The translations under genes were made by a program, and so were the position numbers. The notes beneath the pieces are model-generated. The model saw only the letters and a list, made by a program, of their open reading frames with translations, was not told where the DNA came from and made no database searches. Shown here piece by piece: positions 41,209-52,626 of a stretch of DNA of 64,000 nt; the first letter of the stretch is position 1, and each line of letters opens with the position of its first letter. The stretch lies in the NCBI RefSeq assembly GCF_040546765.1, contig NZ_JBEPOK010000001.1:4836001-4900000 (forward strand), given 5' to 3'. Source of the DNA: Arthrobacter sp. OAP107. Lineage in GTDB: Bacteria > Actinomycetota > Actinomycetes > Actinomycetales > Micrococcaceae.

Positions 41209-41226
41209 TTTCAGCCCACGATGCAA
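41199..41226 (-). promoter_or_regulatory. gntP promoter
   Basis: Minus strand: TTGCAT (41226-41221), 16-bp spacer, TAATAT (41204-41199). The leader to the gntP ATG at 41113 is about 80 nt. Confidence 0.6.
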
Positions 41227-41240
41227 GATGTTTTGGCAAA

Positions 41241-41309
41241 TAAAAAAGTGCGAACGTACAGTTGTGGCCCCAATTCCCGGAGGAAAAGGGGCCACAACTG
41301 TACGTTCGC
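41241..41309 (-). terminator. Perfect 22-bp inverted repeat with T-run: terminator after metF, possibly a repeated palindromic element
   Basis: Arms 41250-41271 and 41288-41309 are perfect reverse complements over 22 bp, with a 16-nt spacer. On the minus strand the second arm is followed by ACTTTTTTATTT. It lies 21 bp after the metF stop, so it should end the cycA-purU-metF transcript before gntP. The stem is longer and more perfect than a usual terminator. Confidence 0.82.
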
Positions 41310-41330
41310 GCTCTGGTTACCGGACTTGGT

Positions 41331-42140
41331 TCAGGAAGCCTTCGCGCCTTCCCCGCCGCTCCAGTCCAGCGCGGGCTGGGTTTCGAGGCTGTTGAACGTA
41401 TAGAGGTGGATCCCCTCAAGTCCAGGTTCCGGGGCGGACAGCTCGGAAACCAGGGACCGGGACGAGTAGCTGCTGGCGTTCAGGAGCCTGCGGGCGAGGG
41501 GCCCCTTGCGGTTCAGGAACTTCAGCGAGGGACCTACGCCGATCTTGGTGGCGAGCGAGATCAGCTTGACCCGCGGGACGGACCCGGCAACCCCCGCCCA
41601 GACCGGGAGGTCGACGCCCTCCCGGCGCAGCAGTTCCGCGTACCAGCCGATCCTGGGCGCGGAAAAGCACATCTGCGTCACCACGGTCGAGGCCAGGTGC
41701 TGTTTCTCCAGCAGCACGTCAAGCATCTGCAGCTCGTTGCACTTCGGGTGGCCTTCCGGGTATCCGGCGACGCCGATGGCCATGGTCCCGCCGGTCAGGT
41801 CGGCTATGTCCTCCATGAGCAGGCCGCTGTTGCCGTAGGGACCTGCAGCCTCCGCAGCGTCGCCGCCGATGGCGAAAACCTCCGTGATCCCGGCTGCATC
41901 GCAGTCGCGGAGCAGGCCCGCGAGCTGGGCACGGCTTCCGATGCTTCGGGCGGCCAGATGCGGAATCGCGTTGTAGCCAAGCAGGCCAAGCTGCACCGAG
42001 GCTCGCACGGTGGCCTCAACCCCGTGGTGCGGCAGGCAGGTCACTGTCAGCGTTGATCCGGCGGGGACGTGCGCCCGGACTTTGGAAATGATGCCGTCCG
42101 TGGGGATGATCTCCAGGCGCACAGGCAATTGGTTCGTCAT
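41331..42140 (-). CDS. metF: Methylenetetrahydrofolate reductase
   Basis: 269 residues from ATG 42140, overlapping the purU remnant's stop by 4 bp, with GGAG a few bases upstream. It has the flavin-dependent MetF TIM barrel: LTVTCLPHHGVEATVRASVQL, FAIGGDA, GVAGYPEGHPKC and VTQMCFSAPRIG. It reduces 5,10-methylene-THF, the product of glycine cleavage, to 5-methyl-THF. Somewhat short for the family but complete in motifs. Its location in a glycine-riboswitch transcript links it to disposal of one-carbon units. Confidence 0.87.
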   Translation of the reverse strand: MTNQLPVRLEIIPTDGIISKVRAHVPAGSTLTVTCLPHHGVEATVRASVQLGLLGYNAIPHLAARSIGSRAQLAGLLRDCDAAGITEVFAIGGDAAEAAGPYGNSGLLMEDIADLTGGTMAIGVAGYPEGHPKCNELQMLDVLLEKQHLASTVVTQMCFSAPRIGWYAELLRREGVDLPVWAGVAGSVPRVKLISLATKIGVGPSLKFLNRKGPLARRLLNASSYSSRSLVSELSAPEPGLEGIHLYTFNSLETQPALDWSGGEGAKAS

Positions 42141-42756
42141 GAGCAACTCCAGGTCAGGTCAGCGGGAGTGTAGGTGTGGTCTACCTCGATCACCTGCTGC
42201 GCAATGATCGGCCCCTCGTCAAGCTCCGAATTCACGTAGTGGGCCGTGGCGCCTACCGTCTTAACTCCGCGCTCATGCGCCTGGTGGTACGGCCTGGCAC
42301 CCTTGAAGCTGGGCAGGAACGAATGGTGGATGTTGATGGCCTTTCCGGCGAGCCGGGCGGTGGCCGAGTCGCTGAGAACCTGCATGTAACGGGCCAGAAC
42401 CACCAGTTCGACGGCGGACGCCTCCACCAGTTCCAGGAGCTTGGCCTCCGCTTCCGGTTTGGTCTCCGGAGTCACGGGGATGTGGTGGAACGGGACCCCG
42501 TGCCAGGCCGCGAGCCCCTCCAGGTCCGGGTGGTTGGACACGACCGCCGCGATCTCCACCGGCTCATGAAGAAGTGCCCCGCGGTCCGGTCACCGAACTG
42601 CTTGAGGTCAACGATGTAGCACTCCTGCCTGAGCAGGAAATCCGCGACCGCCTGGACGATTCCCAGGGAATCCGGGCAATGGAAAGTGAGTACAAACTCA
42701 CCCTCCACCCCGCGGGTCCGGGCCTCCGCCGTCGGCCTTTCCTCTGTCCTGATCAT
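42137..42756 (-). pseudogene. purU: Formyltetrahydrofolate deformylase PurU, internally deleted and truncated
   Basis: The start (ATG 42756, overlapping the permease stop) gives a normal ACT-like N-terminus (LTFHCPDSLGIVQAVADFL, QFGDRTAGHFFM). About 65 residues usual in PurU are then missing. The sequence resumes in another frame with EIAAVVSNHPDLEGLAAWHG and runs through the catalytic region (INIHHSFLPSFKGARPYHQA, GATAHYVNSELDEGPII). It stops after HTYTPADL, about 30 residues early, fused to the metF start. Both the deletion joint near 42570 and the lost C-terminus argue for true decay rather than sequencing error. Confidence 0.85.
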
Positions 42757-44255
42757 CCCTTGACGCTTTCCTCCTCCTGGAGACCCCGGACCGCTTGCCC
42801 GCGGGCGGCGGTCTCCTCAGCCTTCAGCTCATCCTGGAACGCGGCGTAGCGGGCCAGGTGCGCCGGCCGGCGGCGCAGAACCAGCCAGGCCGCACCGAGC
42901 AGGACGAACCAGACGGGCGTGACCAGCAGCGCGGTCAGCGTGTCCGGCTGGGTGGTCAGGGTCCACAGGACGAAGGCGAAGAACGCGAAGGCCACCCACA
43001 CCATGGGGATGCCGCCGGGCATCTTGAATCTGGAGGCGGTGTGCAGGTGCGGGCGACGGCGCCGGAAGGCGATGTAGCTGGCGAGGATGATCGACCAGAC
43101 GAACACGAAGCAGACGGCGGAAACGGTGGTGACCATGTCGAACGCCTTGCCCACGTCCTGGCCGGCGTACATGAGCACCACGCCGGAGAGCAGCAGCACG
43201 CAGGACAGGAACAGGGCGTTGTTGGGGACCTTGCGGCGGGACAGGCCGCCGAAGGCGGCCGGCGCGTCGCCCTCCTGGGCCAGGCCGTAGACCATGCGCG
43301 AGGTGGAGTAGATTCCGGAGTTGGCCGAGGACATCGCCGAGGTCAGCACCACGAGGTTGACCACCGTGGCGGCGGCCCCGAGTCCGGCCAGCGAGAACAT
43401 CGCGATGAACGGGCTGTGGCCTGCGGCGAACTGGGTCCAGGGCGTGACGGACATCAGGATGATCAGTGCGCCCACGTAGAAGAGCAGCACGCGCACCGGG
43501 ATGGAGTTGATGGCCTTGGGGAGGTTCTTCTCCGGGTTCTTCGCTTCGGCGGCCGTGGTGCCCACCAGTTCAATGCCCACGAATGCGAACACGGCAATCT
43601 GGAAGCCGGCCACGAAGCCCATGAATTCGTTGGGGAAGAAGCCGCCGTGGCTCCACAGGTTGGTGAAGCTGGCCTGTCCGGCGTCGCTCTGGAATCCGGT
43701 GAAAATCATGAACATGCCCACCACGATCAGCGCGGCGATGGCGATGATCTTGATGAGGGCAAACCAGAATTCAGTCTCGCCGAACGCCTTGACGGTGGTG
43801 AGGTTCAGCAGCAGCAGGATGGCCACCGTGGCCAGGCCCGGGATCCAGAGGGGCAGTCCCGGCCAGAGTTCCTTCGAGTAGCCGGCGATCGCGATGACGT
43901 CCGCGATTCCGGTGATCACCCAGCAGAACCAGTAGGTCCATCCGGTGAAGAATCCCGCCCACGGGCCCAGCAGGTCGGCGGCGAAGTCGCTGAACGACTT
44001 GTAGTTCAGGTTGCTCAGCAGCAGCTCGCCCATGGCCCGCATGACGAAAAACAGCATGAAGCCGATGATCATGTATACGAAGATCACGGAGGGCCCGGCA
44101 GCGGAAATGGTCTTGCCGGAGCCCATGAACAGGCCGGTGCCAATGGCGCCGCCGATGGCGATGAGCTGGATGTGCCGGTTGCTCAGCTGCCGCTCCAGGC
44201 GGGGAGCCTCACCGGCTGGCGACCCGCCTGGGGAGGCAGGAGGATGAATCGTCAT
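42753..44255 (-). CDS. cycA: Amino-acid permease, CycA-like (glycine/alanine/serine)
   Basis: 500 residues from ATG 44255, six bases after GGAG. APC-superfamily amino-acid transporter with twelve hydrophobic segments: RHIQLIAIGGAIGTGLFMGSG, ITGIADVIAIAGY, FVGIELVGTTAAEAKNPEKN (seen as GIELVGTTAAEAKNPEKN) and a Glu/Arg-rich C-terminal tail. A glycine riboswitch lies 45 bp upstream, which makes glycine (with D-Ala/D-Ser) the best substrate guess. First gene of the cycA-purU-metF transcript. Confidence 0.9.
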   Translation of the reverse strand: MTIHPPASPGGSPAGEAPRLERQLSNRHIQLIAIGGAIGTGLFMGSGKTISAAGPSVIFVYMIIGFMLFFVMRAMGELLLSNLNYKSFSDFAADLLGPWAGFFTGWTYWFCWVITGIADVIAIAGYSKELWPGLPLWIPGLATVAILLLLNLTTVKAFGETEFWFALIKIIAIAALIVVGMFMIFTGFQSDAGQASFTNLWSHGGFFPNEFMGFVAGFQIAVFAFVGIELVGTTAAEAKNPEKNLPKAINSIPVRVLLFYVGALIILMSVTPWTQFAAGHSPFIAMFSLAGLGAAATVVNLVVLTSAMSSANSGIYSTSRMVYGLAQEGDAPAAFGGLSRRKVPNNALFLSCVLLLSGVVLMYAGQDVGKAFDMVTTVSAVCFVFVWSIILASYIAFRRRRPHLHTASRFKMPGGIPMVWVAFAFFAFVLWTLTTQPDTLTALLVTPVWFVLLGAAWLVLRRRPAHLARYAAFQDELKAEETAARGQAVRGLQEEESVKG

Positions 44256-44300
44256 AAGGAACTCCATCGTTCAAGCGGCCTTGGACGGCCGCACTGATTC

Positions 44301-44495
44301 GGTTCCTCCCCGCTCTGTATGGGACCTGAGAGATTCCGCGGACAGGGTCGTCCGCTTGCACCGTCGGTGAGACAGGACGTGCCTGCCTGCTTTCCAGAGT
44401 TGCCTCGCCGCGGCGGTACGTGGGCCTGAGAGTTTCCTGGGGAGGGTTTGCTCCTACGGCGCCTGCTGAATGTACCGGCAGGGCTCTCCCGCCGC
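44301..44495 (-). promoter_or_regulatory. Tandem glycine riboswitch upstream of cycA
   Basis: On the minus strand two glycine aptamers follow each other. Aptamer 1 begins GGCGGGAGAG (44493) and contains GGCGCCGTAGGAGCAAAC and CTCTCAGGCCCACGTACCGCC. Aptamer 2 contains CAACTCTGGAAAGCAG, CACCGACGGTGCAAGC and GAATCTCTCAGGTCCCATACA. These are the conserved gcvT-element blocks. It ends 45 bp before the permease ATG. Confidence 0.93.
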
Positions 44496-44497
44496 AG

Positions 44498-44526
44498 ATC
44501 GTAAGCATTTTCAGTTATGTTGAGAA
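44498..44526 (-). promoter_or_regulatory. Promoter of the cycA transcript
   Basis: Minus strand: TTCTCA (44526-44521), 17-bp spacer, TACGAT (44503-44498). The predicted start is almost exactly at the first base-paired region of the riboswitch. Confidence 0.5.
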
Positions 44527-44642
44527 GAAATTATGCGTTCCGGCGGCGGCCGCCGTTCCGGCCCATGCCGGTAAGCGCAGCCCCGCTGGCCACCGGATCA
44601 GTGTGGTCTCGGTCACGAAGAAATGTCAAACGTGGCCCGGAT

Positions 44643-44671
44643 TTGGCATGGACGGAATTGTCCTGTAGCTT
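44643..44671 (+). promoter_or_regulatory. Promoter of the gcvPTH operon
   Basis: TTGGCA (44643-44648), 17-bp spacer, TAGCTT (44666-44671). Predicted start is near 44678, about 35 bp before the riboswitch. Confidence 0.6.
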
Positions 44672-44711
44672 GTGAGCCGAATCACCCCACATCTTCATAG
44701 CCTTTCGAACC

Positions 44712-44907
44712 GTGGCGGGAGAGTCCTCCCAGTCATTCACCGGGCAGGCGCCGTAGGAGCAAATCCTCCCCAGGAATCTCTCAGGCCCCCGTACCGCCGC
44801 GGCTAGGCAACTCTGGAAAGCAGTTCGGGTAACCGGGCTCACCGACGGTGCAAGCGGAGAACCATCCGCGGAATCTCTCAGGTCCAATACAGAGCGGGGA
44901 GGAACCC
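44712..44907 (+). promoter_or_regulatory. Tandem glycine riboswitch upstream of gcvP
   Basis: Two aptamers: GGCGGGAGAG at 44714, GGCGCCGTAGGAGCAAATC and ATCTCTCAGGCCCCCGTACC; then CAACTCTGGAAAGCAG, CACCGACGGTGCAAGC and GAATCTCTCAGGTCCAATACA. Nearly the same sequence lies in reverse orientation at 44301-44495. It ends 45 bp before the gcvP ATG. Such elements usually switch gcv expression on with glycine. Confidence 0.95.
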
Positions 44908-44952
44908 AATCCATGCCGTGCCATCCGTGGCCGGCCAGACCTGGAGTTCCTC

Positions 44953-47835
<2,883 letters not shown>

Positions 47836-47844
47836 GGAGCAACC

Positions 47845-48993
47845 ATGACCGAGAACTACACCGCCCTTTACGATCAGCACAAGAAAGCCGGCGCCTCGTT
47901 CACCGACTTCGGCGGCTGGCAAATGCCGCTCAAGTACACCTCCGAGCTCGCCGAGCACCACGCCGTCCGCAACGCGGCAGGCCTGTTCGACCTCTCCCAC
48001 ATGGGAGAAGTCTGGGTGACCGGCCCGGACGCCGGCGCCTTCCTGGACTACGCCCTGGCCGGCAAGCTGTCCGCCATCTCCGTCGGCAAAGCCAAGTATT
48101 CGCTGATCTGCGACGCCGACGGCGGCATCATCGACGACCTGATCTCCTACCGCCGCCCGTCTCCCGGCGCAGGGTCGGAGAAATACCTGGTGGTCCCGAA
48201 TGCCGGCAACGCACCGACGGTGGCCGCTGCCCTCGCCGAGCGGGCCGCGAACTTCGACGTCTCCGTCGAGGACGCCTCAGCTGAGACCTCGCTGATTGCG
48301 GTGCAGGGGCCCAACGCCGAAGCGATCCTGCTCCAGCTCGTCCCGGCCGGACAGCACTCCCTGGTGACCGAACTGAAGTACTACTCCGCCGTCGAGGTGG
48401 GTATCGCCTTCAACGGCACTGTCCAGACCCTGCTGCTGGCCCGCACGGGCTACACCGGAGAGGACGGCTTCGAAATCTACGTGCCCAACGAGGATGCTGC
48501 CGGGTTGTGGGAGGCGCTGCTGGACGCCGGCGCCGCACACGGGCTCATCCCCGCCGGCCTGGCCTGCCGCGACTCCCTGCGTCTGGAAGCCGGGATGCCG
48601 CTCTACGGCAACGAGCTCTCGCGCCGCGTCAACGCCTATGCGGCGGGGCTGGGCCCGGTGGTGTCGCTGGCCAAGGAAAGCGACTTCGTGGGCAAGGAGG
48701 CGCTGGCCGCACTCAAGGCCGCCGGCGTCGGTTCCACCATGGGCCAGAAGCTCGTCGGGCTCAAGGGCCTGGGCCGGCGTGCCGCCCGCGGCCACTACCC
48801 GGTCCTCAAGGACGGCACGCTGGTCGGCGAGGTCACCTCCGGCCAGCCCTCCCCCACCCTCGGCTACCCGGTGGCGATGGCGTATGTCGACGTCGAGCAT
48901 TCCGAAATTGGCACGCTCCTGGACGTCGACCTGCGCGGCAAAGCGGAGCCGTTCGAAGTAGTGGCCCTGCCGTTCTACAAGCGCACCAAGTAA
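47845..48993 (+). CDS. gcvT: Aminomethyltransferase, T protein
   Basis: 382 residues from ATG 47845 after AAGGAG, 9 bp from gcvP. GcvT features: FTDFGGWQMPLKY, NAAGLFDLSHMGEVWVTG, RTGYTGEDGFEIYV, GLACRDSLRLEAGMPLYGNE and the C-terminal barrel domain with AARGHYPVL. It moves the one-carbon unit from the aminomethyl-lipoyl group to tetrahydrofolate and releases ammonia. Confidence 0.97.
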   Translation: MTENYTALYDQHKKAGASFTDFGGWQMPLKYTSELAEHHAVRNAAGLFDLSHMGEVWVTGPDAGAFLDYALAGKLSAISVGKAKYSLICDADGGIIDDLISYRRPSPGAGSEKYLVVPNAGNAPTVAAALAERAANFDVSVEDASAETSLIAVQGPNAEAILLQLVPAGQHSLVTELKYYSAVEVGIAFNGTVQTLLLARTGYTGEDGFEIYVPNEDAAGLWEALLDAGAAHGLIPAGLACRDSLRLEAGMPLYGNELSRRVNAYAAGLGPVVSLAKESDFVGKEALAALKAAGVGSTMGQKLVGLKGLGRRAARGHYPVLKDGTLVGEVTSGQPSPTLGYPVAMAYVDVEHSEIGTLLDVDLRGKAEPFEVVALPFYKRTK

Positions 48994-49017
48994 CCCAGAA
49001 CCTCAAAGGAAAAGCAC

Positions 49018-49401
49018 ATGAGCAAAGTTGTTTCTGAACTGAAGTACTCCGCCGAGCACGAATGGGTCGCTGCCGACGGGGCCGGACCTGTGGGAGTCGG
49101 GATTTCCGCCGTGGCGGCCGACGCCCTGGGCGACATCGTGTACGTGGACCTGCCCGAGGTGGGGTCTACCGTCACGGCTGGTGCAACCTGCGGCGAGGTG
49201 GAATCCACCAAGTCCGTCTCCGACCTGTACGCGCCGGTCACGGGTGAAGTAACCGAGGTTAATGACGGCGTCGTCGCGGACCCTGCCCTGATCAACAGCG
49301 ACCCCTACGGCGCGGGCTGGCTGTTCAAGGTGGCCGTCACCGAAGAGGGCCCGCTGATGTCGGCTGAAGAATACGCATCAGCAAACGGCGGCGAACTCTA
49401 A
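49018..49401 (+). CDS. gcvH: Glycine cleavage system H protein
   Basis: 127 residues. Lipoyl-carrier fold with the modified Lys in CGEVESTKSVSDLYAP. The start YSAEHEWVAADG and end MSAEEYASANGGEL are typical. It shuttles the lipoate-bound intermediate between P, T and L proteins, and depends on lipoyl synthase, whose gene copy downstream is frameshifted. It lies 24 bp after gcvT. Confidence 0.97.
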   Translation: MSKVVSELKYSAEHEWVAADGAGPVGVGISAVAADALGDIVYVDLPEVGSTVTAGATCGEVESTKSVSDLYAPVTGEVTEVNDGVVADPALINSDPYGAGWLFKVAVTEEGPLMSAEEYASANGGEL

Positions 49402-49486
49402 CTGCCTTCCCCCGGCAGCTCCACGCACAGCACCTCAAACCCTCCCCAGCCCGAACCGACCACAACTATCCAGTTAGGAACCGACC

Positions 49487-50899
49487 ATGGCTGTTGGCGT
49501 CTTTGACCTGTTTTCCATTGGGCTTGGCCCGTCGTCCTCGCACACCGTTGGACCCATGCGGGCCGCCGCGCTCTTCGCCGAGGAACTGAAGTCCGCCGGG
49601 GTGCTGGAGGGCGTGGCGTCGCTGCGGGTGGATCTGTATGGTTCGCTCGCTGCCACCGGGCACGGGCACGGCACCATGACGGCGATTCTGCTGGGCCTGG
49701 AGGGTTACCACCCCGAGCTGATCCAGCCTGACGAAGTCGAGGCTCGGCTGGCCTCGATCGCGGAAACGGGGATCCTGCAGCTGGCCGGCGCCGGTGCTGA
49801 AAAGGGCGTGCCCTTGCCGTACGGCGTGGCGGACATGGTGCTGCGTCCGCTGACCGTGCTGCCCCGGCACACCAACGGCATGACCTTCACGGTCTTTGAT
49901 GCCGCCGGCTCCGAGGTCCGGAAGGCGACGTTCTTCTCCGTGGGCGGCGGGTTCATTGTCCGGGAGGGCGAGGAGGATGCGGCGCAGCAGGAGCTCGAGG
50001 AATCGAAGGACGAGCTGCCGATGCCGTTCCGTACCGCGGCGGAGCTGCTGAAGCACTGCCAAAACACCTCGCTCAGCATCAGCGAAGTCATGATGGTCAA
50101 TGAGGAGGAGAGCCGCAGCGCCGGAGAAATCCGGGAGGGCCTGCTGCACATCTACTCGGTGATGGAAGCGTGTGTGGAGACCAGCCTGAAGCGTGAGGGG
50201 CTGCTGCCCGGCGGACTGAAGGTCCGCCGTCGTGCTCCCGACTGGCACGAACGCCTCCTGAAAGAGGACAAGGACCGGGACCCGAAGTACTGGCAGGAAT
50301 GGGTCAACCTGATCGCCCTGGCGGTGAACGAGGAGAACGCCTCGGGCGGGCGGGTGGTCACCGCCCCGACCAACGGCGCCGCGGGCATCATCCCGGCTGT
50401 CCTTTATTACGCGCTGCATTTCGCTCCGGGCATGGATCAGGCCACCCAGGAGGACCGCGACGACGTCGTGGTCAAGTTCCTGCTGACCGCCGGCGCCGTC
50501 GGGGTGCTTTACAAGGAACAGGCGTCCATTTCCGGCGCGGAGGTGGGCTGCCAGGGCGAGGTGGGTTCGGCGTCGTCGATGGCGGCGGCCGGGCTGGCCG
50601 AGGTCATGGGTGGCACGCCGGCGCAGGTGGAGAACGCCGCCGAGATCGCGATGGAGCACAACCTGGGCCTGACGTGCGATCCGATCGGAGGCCTGGTCCA
50701 GGTGCCGTGCATCGAGCGGAACGCGATCGCCGCGGCGAAGGCCATCAACGCGGCCAAGATGGCGCTGTGGGGCGACGGCTCGCACCGGGTCTCGTTGGAC
50801 GAGGTCATCGTGACCATGCGCGAGACCGGCAAGGACATGAGCTCCAAATATAAGGAAACCGCGATGGGCGGGCTCGCCGTCAACGTCGTGGCCTGCTGA
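49487..50899 (+). CDS. sdaA: L-serine ammonia-lyase, iron-sulfur dependent (single chain)
   Basis: 470 residues with beta (DLFSIGLGPSSSHTVGPMRAA) and alpha domains fused, as in SdaA of actinobacteria. Cluster cysteines lie in GCQGEVGSASSMAA and CDPIGGLVQVPCIERN. It deaminates L-serine to pyruvate. Its place after gcvH suggests that serine made from glycine plus methylene-THF is burned through pyruvate. Gap to gcvH is 85 bp with no obvious terminator. Confidence 0.95.
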   Translation: MAVGVFDLFSIGLGPSSSHTVGPMRAAALFAEELKSAGVLEGVASLRVDLYGSLAATGHGHGTMTAILLGLEGYHPELIQPDEVEARLASIAETGILQLAGAGAEKGVPLPYGVADMVLRPLTVLPRHTNGMTFTVFDAAGSEVRKATFFSVGGGFIVREGEEDAAQQELEESKDELPMPFRTAAELLKHCQNTSLSISEVMMVNEEESRSAGEIREGLLHIYSVMEACVETSLKREGLLPGGLKVRRRAPDWHERLLKEDKDRDPKYWQEWVNLIALAVNEENASGGRVVTAPTNGAAGIIPAVLYYALHFAPGMDQATQEDRDDVVVKFLLTAGAVGVLYKEQASISGAEVGCQGEVGSASSMAAAGLAEVMGGTPAQVENAAEIAMEHNLGLTCDPIGGLVQVPCIERNAIAAAKAINAAKMALWGDGSHRVSLDEVIVTMRETGKDMSSKYKETAMGGLAVNVVAC

Positions 50900-50939
50900 T
50901 TAGCACTCCTGCTGATTTAGTACCAAGGGAAAGAGAACA

Positions 50940-51960
50940 ATGACACTGGCACCAGAAGGCCGGAAAATGCTGCGGATCGAGCAGCGCAATGCGGCCACCC
51001 CGGTGGAACGCAAACCGGACTGGATCAAGGCCAAGGTCCAGATGGGCCCGGAATTCGTCGGCCTGAAGAACCTGGTCAAGAAGGAAGGCCTGCCACACCG
51101 TCTGCGAAGAGGCCGGCTGCCCCAACATCTTCGAATGCTGGGAAGACAAGGAAGCCACCTTCCTCATCGGCGGCTCCGAATGCACCCGCCGCTGCGACTT
51201 CTGCCAGATCGACACCGGCAAACCCTCCCCCGTGGACCGGTTCGAACCCACCAAGGTCGCCCGCTCCGTCCAGGCCATGCAGCTGCGCTACGCCACCGTC
51301 ACCGGCGTCGCCCGGGACGACCTCGAAGACGAAGGCGTCTGGCTCTACGCCGAAACGGTCCGCAAGATCCACGAACTCAACCCCGGCACCGGCGTCGAAC
51401 TCCTCATCCCCGACTTCTCCGGCAAACCCGAACACATCGCCGCGATCTGCGACTCCGCCCCCGAGGTGTTCGCGCACAACGTCGAAACCGTGCCCCGGAT
51501 CTTCAAGCGCATCCGCCCCGCATTCCGCTACGAACGCTCCCTGGACGTCATCAGCCAGGGCCGGAACCTGGGCATGGTCACCAAGTCCAACCTGATCCTG
51601 GGCATGGGCGAAACCCGCGAGGAAATCTCCGAAGCCCTCCGCGACCTCCACCAGGCCGGCTGCGACCTGATCACCATCACCCAGTACCTGCGCCCCTCCG
51701 AACGGCACCTGCCCGTGGACCGCTGGGTCAAACCGCAGGAATTCGTGGACCTCCAGCACGAAGCCGAAGAAATCGGGTTCCTCGGCGTCATGTCCGGACC
51801 CCTGGTCCGCTCCTCCTACCGCGCCGGCAGGCTCTGGGCCACCGCCATGCGCAAAAAAGGCCGCGACATCCCCGCCGAACTCGCCCACATCGCCGACGGC
51901 ATCCAAGACTCCGGAACCACCCGCCAGGAAGCCAGCTCCCTGCTCGCAGCACACCATTAA
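50940..51960 (+). pseudogene. lipA: Lipoyl synthase LipA, frameshifted
   Basis: The frame from ATG 50940 encodes a normal LipA N-terminus (KPDWIKAKVQMGPEFVGL, NLVKKEGL). One extra C at 51093-51094 then throws it out of frame. From there the remaining protein is intact in the next frame: TVCEEAGCPNIFECWEDKEA, the radical-SAM cluster CTRRCDFCQ, and the rest to SSLLAAHH. Removing one base gives a 339-residue LipA. It inserts sulfur into octanoyl-GcvH. Another lipA elsewhere is likely if this one is really broken. Confidence 0.9.
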
Positions 51961-52008
51961 CACCAGAGCCGGCCTGAACTCCGGCACGACCGGACCCCAA
52001 CCGCGGTA

Positions 52009-52014
52009 TAGCGT
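52009..52014 (+). promoter_or_regulatory. -10 box of a probable leaderless promoter (MOSC gene)
   Basis: TAGCGT at 52009-52014 within TATAGCGT, six bases before the ATG at 52021. No ribosome site is present. Confidence 0.5.
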
Positions 52015-52020
52015 TATTGC

Positions 52021-52592
52021 ATGACGGCAACCTACCGGTACGACGTGGACGTCCTGCATCTGCTCGTTTCGCCGGCGCATGCCTACTTCGGCCGCGCACG
52101 CGACGGTGCCGCTGATGTGCCGACTGTGGATGCGGACCGGGTTGAGATCGTGGCGGGCAAGGGCATTGTCGGGGACAGGTTCTTCGGCAAGGCCGCGCAC
52201 ATGGACGCTGCGGTTACGCTGTTCGCGGTGGAGGCCCTCGAGGCGATGGCCTCGGAACTCGACGCCGGACCGTTCGACCCGCTGCTGACCCGGCGCAACG
52301 TGATCCTTCGGGGTGCACACCTGGCGCCCCTGCTGGGCCAGGATTTCGCGCTGGAATCCCAGGGAGACGTGGTGCGGTTCAAAGGCGGGCGGCCGCCCAC
52401 CCCTGCGCGTGGATGGACCGCATGCTCGCACCGGGCGCCCACGCCGCCATGAGGGGGCGCGGCGGAATGCGCTGCCGGGCACTATCCACCGGCGTTCTGC
52501 ACCGCGGGCCTGCGGTGCTGGTCAGCCCGGTGCCGCTGGAGCCCGAACAGGCGGGCATTCCAAGCGTGCTCCGGCCGGGCCGGCTGCCGTAG
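52021..52592 (+). pseudogene. MOSC-domain protein, frameshifted
   Basis: The first frame (52021-52452) encodes a MOSC start: VHLLVSPAHAYFGR-like opening, VEIVAGKGIVGDRFFGKA, LTRRNVILRG and GDVVRFKGGRP. It leaves frame at a CC run near 52393 that should be CCC. The other frame continues HPCAWMDRMLAPGAHAAMRG, GGMRCRALSTGVLHRGPAVL and ends at TAG 52592. Adding one base gives a 190-residue protein with the conserved MOSC Cys (PCAWMD). MOSC proteins bind sulfur or molybdenum cofactor; the exact role is unknown. Confidence 0.82.
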
Positions 52593-52626
52593 AAGGACGA
52601 CGGCGGGCCGGCGGACGCTGCTGCCG

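Noticed and set aside
39669..41243. Plus-strand frames of about 500 codons opposite gntP
   Set aside because: Opposite a clear GntP permease; the translation is Ser/Thr/Arg-biased without any family pattern.
42795..44297. 500-codon plus-strand frame opposite the CycA-like permease
   Set aside because: Hydrophilic repetitive translation opposite a protein with clear transporter motifs and a riboswitch on its own strand.
44496..44711. A small gene in the spacer between the two glycine riboswitches
   Set aside because: The spacer holds the two divergent promoters; frames within it lack ribosome sites and recognisable products.
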